Assembly (NCBI GenBank): GCA_900472785.1
Contig: UCJH01000090.1
Location: 10,972 to 59,341, forward strand
Source of the DNA: Hyphomicrobiales bacterium
GTDB taxonomy: Bacteria > Pseudomonadota > Alphaproteobacteria > Rhizobiales > Rhizobiaceae
DNA: 48,370 nucleotides
Direction: 5' to 3'
Numbering within the stretch: position 1 is the first letter of the stretch; the number at the start of each line of letters is the position of its first letter. Position numbers and translations under genes: made by a program. Below are positions 42,849 through 48,370 of the stretch, in pieces. The notes beneath the pieces are model-generated. The model worked only from the letters and a program-made list of their open reading frames with translations, had not been told where the DNA came from and searched no databases.

Positions 42849-44060
42849 ATGGACCAGCCTATCGAAAACTCTGCAACGCAACCTGCCATCCGGCAGGGTT
42901 ATATGCCCAAGCCGCGCCTTGCGGTCTCGCTGCTGTTCCTGATGAACGGCTTCGTCACCGGCAGCTGGGCGCCGAAGATTCCGGACTTCAAGGAACGGCT
43001 CGATATCGGCGAAAGCGTGCTCGGCCTGCTCATCCTGATGTTTGGCGTCGGCTCGCTGGTGCTGATGCCGATTGCCGGCGGCTTCATTGCGCGTCTTGGC
43101 TCGCAGCGCGTGGTCAAGGTCACCGCCGTGATCCTGTCTCCCCTGCTCCTCCTGTTGACGCTGGTGCCCAACCTGTGGACGGCGGTGCCGGCGATGTTTC
43201 TGCTCGGCGGCTTCGTCGGTGCGATGGACGTGGCGATGAACGCAAATGCGGTCGAGGTCGAGAAATCGATGCGCCGGGCCATCATGTCTTCCTGCCACGC
43301 CTATTGGAGCCTGGGCGGCCTGATCGGGTCCGCGAGCGGCGGGGTGATCATGGCGCATCTCGGGGTGCTGCCCCATGCCGTCTTCGTCACCGTCGCGTGC
43401 CTTGTGGTGCTGGCGCTCGCCTGGCCGATGATCCTTGCCGATCAGCCGCATCCGGATGCCGTCAAGGAAAAGTTGAGGCTGCCGATGACGCCGCTGCCGT
43501 GGATCATCGGCATCATCGCCCTGTTCTCGATGGTGCCGGAAGGCACGGTTCTGGATTGGGGTGCGCTGTATCTGCGCAACGAGCTCGGCGCTTCGGTTGC
43601 CCTGTCCGGCTTCGGCTTCGCGGCCTTCTCGGCGACCATGGCGGTGATGCGTTTTGCCGGCGATCACGTCCGCGATCGTTTCGGAGCGGTGCTGACGCTC
43701 AGGGTCTGCACCATGACGGCTCTGGTCGGACTGGTTATGGCCGGTCTTGCCCCCAACGCCGTCCTTGCGATCATCGGCTTTGCGCTGGCCGGGATCGGTA
43801 TCTCCAACATGGTGCCGATCGCGTTTTCGGCCGCCGGCAACATGCCGGGGCTGGCGCCGGGCATCGGCCTGTCGGTTGCCACCTTCATGGGCTATTCCGG
43901 CATGCTGTTTGCCCCGTCGCTGATCGGTTTTGTCGCCGAACACACTGGTTTTGCGATTGTTTTCACCAGCGTGCCGGTGCTGTTCATCGTCGTTCTGCTG
44001 TTTTCCCGCCACGCCGTTCACGCGGATCAGCAGGATGGCAACCCGACCGCGAATGGCTGA
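42849..44060 (+). CDS. Major facilitator superfamily transporter (YbjJ-like)
   Basis: 403 residues with about twelve hydrophobic segments. The first helix region reads LAVSLLFLMNGFVTGSWAPK followed by IPDFKERLDIGESVLGLL, typical of the YbjJ-type branch of MFS proteins, which also includes fucose-permease-like members. Asp and Asn residues inside helix 4 (GAMDVAMNANAVEVE) are characteristic and may bind substrate. AGGGGAAA precedes the ATG. The cargo is unknown; with a DeoR repressor upstream, a sugar or sugar derivative is a reasonable guess. A GC-rich stem-loop follows the stop. Confidence 0.9.
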   Translation: MDQPIENSATQPAIRQGYMPKPRLAVSLLFLMNGFVTGSWAPKIPDFKERLDIGESVLGLLILMFGVGSLVLMPIAGGFIARLGSQRVVKVTAVILSPLLLLLTLVPNLWTAVPAMFLLGGFVGAMDVAMNANAVEVEKSMRRAIMSSCHAYWSLGGLIGSASGGVIMAHLGVLPHAVFVTVACLVVLALAWPMILADQPHPDAVKEKLRLPMTPLPWIIGIIALFSMVPEGTVLDWGALYLRNELGASVALSGFGFAAFSATMAVMRFAGDHVRDRFGAVLTLRVCTMTALVGLVMAGLAPNAVLAIIGFALAGIGISNMVPIAFSAAGNMPGLAPGIGLSVATFMGYSGMLFAPSLIGFVAEHTGFAIVFTSVPVLFIVVLLFSRHAVHADQQDGNPTANG

Positions 44061-44075
44061 TCGGCGGGCCGTAAC

Positions 44076-44103
44076 CGGCCGCACTCCGCTTGGCGTGCGG
44101 CCG
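44076..44103 (+). terminator. Stem-loop terminator between the MFS gene and the convergent GH16 gene
   Basis: CGGCCGCAC (44076-44084) pairs perfectly with GTGCGGCCG (44095-44103), with a 10-base loop, followed by TTTCGGCTTATT on the plus strand. It lies 16 bases after the MFS stop. The T-run is imperfect. Confidence 0.6.
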
Positions 44104-44110
44104 TTTCGGC

Positions 44111-44944
44111 TTATTCTTCCCGCTGATAGACTTTGACGGACTCGATGACGAGGCGGGCAGGGAATATCCGTTCATCGACCTCGCCTGCCATGTCGCCGCC
44201 GATGGCGAGATTGATGAGGAGATAATGTGGCGTGTCGAAGGGCCAGCCGGCCTTGCCCTTGCCATCGTTCTCATAGGTGTGAAACACTTTGCCATCGACG
44301 CCGATGGCGATTTTTTCCGCCGTCCAGGTCATGTGATAGACATGGAAGGTATCGCAAACATCGGGAAGGGTGGTCTCGCCGCCATTGCCGAACGTGCCTG
44401 CGGTGGCGGCCGTATGGATCGTGCCGGTGATCTTCGACGGTTCCTTTCCGACCTGCTCCATGATGTCTATCTCGCCATTGTCGGGCCAAGGTATTTCCTC
44501 GGGGCCGAGCATCCAGAATGCTGGCCAAGTGCCCTGGCCACAGGGCAGGCGCGCCTTGATCTCGAAATATCCGTAGGTCCAACTGGCCTTGCCGCGGGTG
44601 ATCAGTCTCGCCGAGGTGTAGTTCTGTCCTCCGTAATCCGACGCGGACGTCAATCTCTCCCGATGTGCGGTGATCGTCAGCTTTCCGTTTTCAACCTTCG
44701 AATTCTCGCGGCGGCGAACGGCATAGTATTGCTTTTCGTTGTTGTACCAACCCGTCTTGTTGCCTTCGGTGTCGTGGACCCATTTCCCGTCGTCCGGTAA
44801 ACCCGGGCTCTCAAAATCGTCCGACCATACCAGCCTGTAGCCGGCGGGCGGGCCTGCATGGCCTGTCTCCTCAGCCTGCACTGGCGATGCCGCGATGCTC
44901 AGCATCGGCAACAGTTTGAGACCCTGCTTCATGTTCAGCACCAT
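44111..44944 (-). CDS. Secreted glycoside hydrolase family 16 (beta-glucanase)
   Basis: 277 residues with a signal peptide (cleavage after about residue 24, SPVQA). The GH16 active-site motif is intact: Glu158, Asp160 and Glu163 in NGEIDIMEQVG, preceded by the substrate-binding WPAFWMLGP region. GH16 enzymes cut internal beta-1,3 or mixed beta-1,3/1,4 glucans (laminarinases, lichenases, exopolysaccharide-depolymerising ExoK-like enzymes); which glucan is not decidable here. ATG 44944 has AAGGGGA about 5 bases upstream; the longer frame to 44983 lacks a signal-like start. It is divergent from a ROK-type regulator 161 bases away, which may control it. Confidence 0.9.
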   Translation of the reverse strand: MVLNMKQGLKLLPMLSIAASPVQAEETGHAGPPAGYRLVWSDDFESPGLPDDGKWVHDTEGNKTGWYNNEKQYYAVRRRENSKVENGKLTITAHRERLTSASDYGGQNYTSARLITRGKASWTYGYFEIKARLPCGQGTWPAFWMLGPEEIPWPDNGEIDIMEQVGKEPSKITGTIHTAATAGTFGNGGETTLPDVCDTFHVYHMTWTAEKIAIGVDGKVFHTYENDGKGKAGWPFDTPHYLLINLAIGGDMAGEVDERIFPARLVIESVKVYQREE

Positions 44945-45105
44945 GCAATCCCCTTCTATACCCGCTTTGTAATCTATCCGCACAAAATAAAACGAGGAAT
45001 GGCGACTAAAGTCGAATTACCGTCGAAAAACGATGGTTTCGGATTGCGATAAAAGTCAGATCTTGCATATTAGTTCTGGTTTTTGACAAAATAGGCGGAG
45101 GCTTG

Positions 45106-46293
45106 ATGCATACCGGATTCCCGAGACAGCCGACCGCACGGAAGGTTTTGCGGGCTGTGTTCGAGCGAGCGCCTGTTTCGAGAGCCGAACTGGCCCGCTT
45201 GACCGGCATTTCCAAACAGGCAATGTCGGAGATCATCGGAACGCTCGAACAGGAAGGATGGGTGCGACAGGCCGGAAAGGTGCAAGGGGCGATCGGTCGC
45301 AGCGCGATGAACTACGAACCCGACCCGCGAAAGGCTCTCTTTCTGGGTGTTGATGTCGGCGGAACGAAGGTTCATGCGGCGCTCGCCGATCTGTCCGGGT
45401 CGATCCTTGCGGAAGTCCGGGAGCCCACGGATACACGCGGCGGCCTGCATCTGATCGATCAGATCGCGCGTATTCACACGGAGCTTCTGCAACGATCCGG
45501 GCATCGTGCCGAAACAGTCAAAAGCGGCGTGATCGGGATTCCGGGTGCCGTTCACCCCAAAACCCGACGTCTGCACATGGTCCCGAATATTCCGGGCCTC
45601 ACGGATATTCCCGTCGAAAGCCTCATTCAGGAACGTCTGGGTTTCCCCGTCTACATCGAGAACGACGTCAATCTCGCCGCCAAGGGTGAACAAAGGTTCG
45701 GACAGGGCAAAAGCATCGACAACTTCGTGTTCATCGCGTTGGGCACGGGGATCGGCATGGGCATCGTCAACGATGGGCGCATCCTTCGCGGTGCCCACGG
45801 TGCGGCCGGCGAAGTCTCGACTTTGCCTGTTGGAACCGATCCGTTCGATTCGCGTATTTTCAAAGCCGGTGCTCTCGAATCCTCGATCGGCAGTATCGCG
45901 ATAAGGGCGCGCTACGAAGGTCTGGGCGGCGAGCCGGGATTGACGGTTCGCGCCATATTCGATCGGACCTCCGATCGTGCTACCGCCATCGTCGTCGATG
46001 AAGTGTCGCGCGTCATCGCTGCGGCCATCGTCGCCGTCGCGGCAATACTCGATCCGCAGACCGTAATTTTCGGCGGCAGCGTCGGCGTCCGCCAGGAGCT
46101 GATCGATCGCGTCGAGCACCATCTCGGCCGTTGCATGCCGGCTCCGCCGGCCTGCGCCATCAGCACGCTTGGCAGCCAGGCCGGGCTTCTGGGCTGCATC
46201 AGTGTCGCCTTGGAGCGATTTCACGACGTTCTGTCCGAAGCGCCGGGCTCCATCGGCGATGCAAGCCTGGCCCCGGACCATCAGCCGGCGTAA
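45106..46293 (+). CDS. ROK-family transcriptional regulator (NagC/XylR type) lacking the zinc-finger cysteines
   Basis: 395 residues. An N-terminal MarR-like helix-turn-helix lies at about residues 10-55 (SRAELARLTGISKQAMSEII), followed by a ROK sugar-kinase-like domain with the phosphate motif GVDVGGTKVHAAL and ENDVNLAAKGEQRFG. The usual ROK zinc motif, His then CxCGxxGCxE, is not present: after GAHGAAGEVS the sequence reads LPVGTDPFDSRIFKAG, with no Cys. So it is probably a regulator that has lost catalytic and zinc-binding features. ATG 45106 has GGAGG 4 bases upstream. It is divergent from the GH16 gene; the 161-base gap holds a 12-bp palindrome CGACTAAAGTCG at 45003-45014. Confidence 0.88.
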   Translation: MHTGFPRQPTARKVLRAVFERAPVSRAELARLTGISKQAMSEIIGTLEQEGWVRQAGKVQGAIGRSAMNYEPDPRKALFLGVDVGGTKVHAALADLSGSILAEVREPTDTRGGLHLIDQIARIHTELLQRSGHRAETVKSGVIGIPGAVHPKTRRLHMVPNIPGLTDIPVESLIQERLGFPVYIENDVNLAAKGEQRFGQGKSIDNFVFIALGTGIGMGIVNDGRILRGAHGAAGEVSTLPVGTDPFDSRIFKAGALESSIGSIAIRARYEGLGGEPGLTVRAIFDRTSDRATAIVVDEVSRVIAAAIVAVAAILDPQTVIFGGSVGVRQELIDRVEHHLGRCMPAPPACAISTLGSQAGLLGCISVALERFHDVLSEAPGSIGDASLAPDHQPA

Positions 46294-46425
46294 GACAATC
46301 CCAAATATGCAGAGCGCCCTGCGACGGTCATCAAATCGTCGTCAAACCATGATGTGGACGTTGACAAGGCGGCCTTCCTCATCCACCTGAGAAGCCGTTG
46401 TCCTATCCGCACGCAAGGGGCTTTC

Positions 46426-47679
46426 ATGTCTTCCGCCTTCGATTTTGATCCGCAGCCGCGCCGCGCCTCCGTTGCCGTCGATGTCGGTGGCGTCATCGTC
46501 GGCGGCGGCGCGCCCGTCGTCGTGCAATCGATGACCAATACGGACACGGCGGATATCGACGCCACCGTGGCGCAGGTCGCGGCGCTGCACCGGGCGGGCT
46601 CCGAGCTGGTGCGCATCACCGTCGATCGCGACGAAAGTGCCGCCGCCGTGCCGAGGATTCGCGAGCGGCTGGAACGTCTTGGGCTTGATGTGCCGCTGAT
46701 CGGCGACTTTCACTATATCGGCCACAAGCTGCTCGCCGACCATCCGGCCTGTGCCGAGGCGCTGGCGAAATACCGCATCAATCCGGGCAATGTCGGTTTC
46801 AAGGCCAAGAAGGACAAGCAGTTCGCCGAGATCATCGAGCGTGCCATTCAGTTCGATAAGCCTGTGCGCATCGGCGTCAACTGGGGTTCGCTCGATCAGG
46901 AGCTCCTGACCCGGCTGATGGATGACAACCAGGCCAAGGGTTTCCCTCTGACGGCCAGCCAGGTCATGCGCGAGACCATCGTCCAGTCGGCTTTGATTTC
47001 GGCCGAACTGGCGGAAGAGATAGGCCTGCCGCGCAACCGCATCATCCTGTCGGCCAAGGTCTCGAACGTGCAGGATCTGATCGCCTGCTACGCCATGCTG
47101 TCCGGCCGAACCAACCACGCGCTGCATCTTGGCCTGACGGAAGCCGGCATGGGATCGAAGGGCATCGTCTCCTCTGCCGCCTCGCTCGGCATCCTCATGC
47201 AGCAGGGCATTGGCGATACAATCCGCATTTCACTGACGCCCGAGCCCGGCGGCGACCGCACGCGCGAGGTGCAGGTGGCGCAGGAGCTGCTGCAGGTCAT
47301 GGGCTTCCGCCAGTTCATTCCGGTCGTCGCCGCCTGTCCCGGCTGCGGCCGCACCACCTCCACCGTGTTCCAGGAGCTGGCGCAGAAGATCGAGGGCGAT
47401 ATCCGCCGCAACATGCCGGTCTGGCGCGAAAAATATCCGGGCGTCGAAGGCTTGAAGGTTGCGGTCATGGGTTGCATCGTCAACGGCCCCGGCGAAAGCA
47501 AACATGCCGATATCGGCATCTCCCTGCCGGGTACCGGCGAACTTCCGGCCGCCCCGGTCTATATCGATGGCAAGAAGGCGATGACCATTCGCGGCACCAA
47601 CATTGCCGGCGATTTCGAGACCCTTGTCGGCGAATATATCGAGAAGCGCTTTGGTCAGGGGCAGGCGGCAGCCGAATAG
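46426..47679 (+). CDS. ispG: 4-hydroxy-3-methylbut-2-en-1-yl diphosphate synthase IspG (GcpE)
   Basis: A 417-residue iron-sulphur enzyme of the MEP isoprenoid pathway, converting MEcPP to HMBPP. The N-terminal TIM barrel begins after residue 20 ([18 protein letters not shown]). The [4Fe-4S] cluster ligands are Cys304 and Cys307 (CPGCGR) and Cys350 ([10 protein letters not shown]), with the nearby Glu357. ATG 46426 has AAGGGG 5 bases upstream; the ATG at 46354 has no ribosome-binding site and gives an atypical extension. It is the single-subunit bacterial form without the plant-type insertion. Its stop is two bases from the stop of the convergent LysE-type gene. Confidence 0.96.
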   Translation: MSSAFDFDPQPRRASVAVDVGGVIVGGGAPVVVQSMTNTDTADIDATVAQVAALHRAGSELVRITVDRDESAAAVPRIRERLERLGLDVPLIGDFHYIGHKLLADHPACAEALAKYRINPGNVGFKAKKDKQFAEIIERAIQFDKPVRIGVNWGSLDQELLTRLMDDNQAKGFPLTASQVMRETIVQSALISAELAEEIGLPRNRIILSAKVSNVQDLIACYAMLSGRTNHALHLGLTEAGMGSKGIVSSAASLGILMQQGIGDTIRISLTPEPGGDRTREVQVAQELLQVMGFRQFIPVVAACPGCGRTTSTVFQELAQKIEGDIRRNMPVWREKYPGVEGLKVAVMGCIVNGPGESKHADIGISLPGTGELPAAPVYIDGKKAMTIRGTNIAGDFETLVGEYIEKRFGQGQAAAE

Positions 47680-47681
47680 GC

Positions 47682-48320
47682 TCAAATCCTTGCCGTCAGC
47701 AATTTGAAACCCGCAAAGGCGAAAAAACCGGCCATGGCGGCTTCGATCCCGCGCCGTGCCTTTCGATAGGCACGATGCACCGGCTCGATCGAGAACAGCA
47801 ACGCAAAACCGGTAAATATGACGACGCCGAGCAGCATGCAGCCGCCGATCAGCACGGCCATGACATGTGGCGCATCCTGCGGCGTGCCGAGCGAAACCAG
47901 CGTCAGCCAGGAAAAGATCGCCTTGGGGTTCGTCAGGTGGATGCCAAGGCCCTTGAGATAGAGGCGGCGCGACGATGGCGGCTGCCGGTCGAGCAATGTC
48001 GTCGTTTCCGGCTCTTTCCGCATCGCCGCCTTCAGCGCCTTGTAGGCCAGCCAGAGGAGATAGAGTCCACCGGCGATCTTCAGAATGAAAAGCGCGTTTC
48101 CGTAAGTGCGGATCAGCGCCGAAAGCCCGGCGACGGCCAGCATGGCCCAGGTATAGGATCCCGTCAGCACGCCGAAGGCCAGTGCCAGCCCAGCCCGCCG
48201 GCCATGGCTGATTGCGGTGGAGATGATGGCGACGATCGCCGGGCCGGGCGATGCCGTCGCGATGATATAGGCGCCCCAGGCGACGAGGAGTTGCGGCAGG
48301 TAGGGTGCGAGCTCGCTCAT
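47682..48320 (-). CDS. LysE/RhtB-family amino-acid exporter
   Basis: 212 residues with about six hydrophobic segments of the LysE/RhtB family. The conserved N-terminal pattern is visible: IIATASPGPAIVAIISTAIS followed by HGRRAGLALAFGVLTGS, and LTNPKAIFSWLTL near residue 128. Such proteins export amino acids such as threonine, homoserine, lysine or leucine using the proton gradient; the substrate is not predictable from sequence. The complete gene is in the window, and the remaining 50 bases to the window end are its upstream region. It ends two bases from ispG, so the two messages overlap or meet tail to tail. Confidence 0.9.
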   Translation of the reverse strand: MSELAPYLPQLLVAWGAYIIATASPGPAIVAIISTAISHGRRAGLALAFGVLTGSYTWAMLAVAGLSALIRTYGNALFILKIAGGLYLLWLAYKALKAAMRKEPETTTLLDRQPPSSRRLYLKGLGIHLTNPKAIFSWLTLVSLGTPQDAPHVMAVLIGGCMLLGVVIFTGFALLFSIEPVHRAYRKARRGIEAAMAGFFAFAGFKLLTARI

Positions 48321-48370
48321 GGATTTTTTCCAAAACTGGTTGTGACGGCGACGCTAGAGCATCGTTCCCT

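Noticed and set aside
1-48370. CRISPR arrays, transposons, integrases, tRNA or rRNA genes, defence systems
   Set aside because: No regularly spaced repeats, terminal inverted repeats, transposase motifs or RNA-gene signatures were seen; the gene content is ordinary metabolic and transport functions.

Overview
The window looks like a chromosomal segment of a rhizobial alphaproteobacterium (Rhizobiaceae: Rhizobium, Neorhizobium, Agrobacterium or Sinorhizobium type). The reasons are the GC-rich coding sequence, a giant cyclic beta-1,2-glucan synthase (ndvB/chvB) with its exporter (ndvA/chvA), a 1152-residue pyruvate carboxylase preceded by a LuxR-type gene, and a rhizobial-style phosphonate operon. 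I see no tRNA, rRNA, CRISPR array, prophage, insertion sequence or obvious foreign island. The content is dense core and catabolic genes in short operons.

Layout. 1-6593 (+) is the tail of a phosphonate (C-P lyase) operon: phnC (cut by the window edge), phnD, phnE1, phnE2, a DUF1045 2H-phosphoesterase, phnM, phnN. 6608-13842 is a sugar-acid-like catabolic and uptake locus. On the minus strand are an idonate/sorbitol-type dehydrogenase and a 2-hydroxyacid dehydrogenase. Divergent from them are a beta-hydroxyacid dehydrogenase, a complete ribose-type ABC transporter and a small alpha/beta-barrel protein. Two near-identical 16-bp palindromes mark the two promoters. 13870-15279 (-) is a lone cytochrome P450. 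15440-21083 (-) is a four-gene operon encoding, in pathway order, every step from 2-aminoadipate semialdehyde to 2-oxoglutarate, including the DUF1338 enzyme HglS; a divergent LysR gene (21199-22092) is its likely regulator. 22431-34200 is the cyclic glucan module: synthase ndvB, the OpgC-type substituent transferase, and convergently the exporter ndvA.

34660-38974 holds a LuxR-type AHL-receptor homologue, preceded by a long inverted repeat, and pyruvate carboxylase (TTG start). 39027-41352 (-) is a polar amino-acid (cystine-like) ABC transporter. 41656-44060 (+) is a DeoR repressor, a VOC protein and an MFS transporter. 44111-46293 is a secreted GH16 glucanase divergent from a ROK-family regulator. 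46426-48320 is ispG facing a LysE/RhtB exporter.

How the genes work together: the phn genes import phosphonates and convert the ribosyl product toward PRPP. The hglS operon funnels lysine-derived aminoadipate into the TCA cycle through D-2-hydroxyglutarate. NdvB makes, OpgC probably decorates and NdvA exports periplasmic cyclic glucan. Pyc provides anaplerotic oxaloacetate. The points most worth following are the DUF1045 protein as a possible PhnP replacement, the intact HglS operon, the paired palindromic operators, the long inverted repeat before luxR, and the very large periplasmic insertion in PhnE2.
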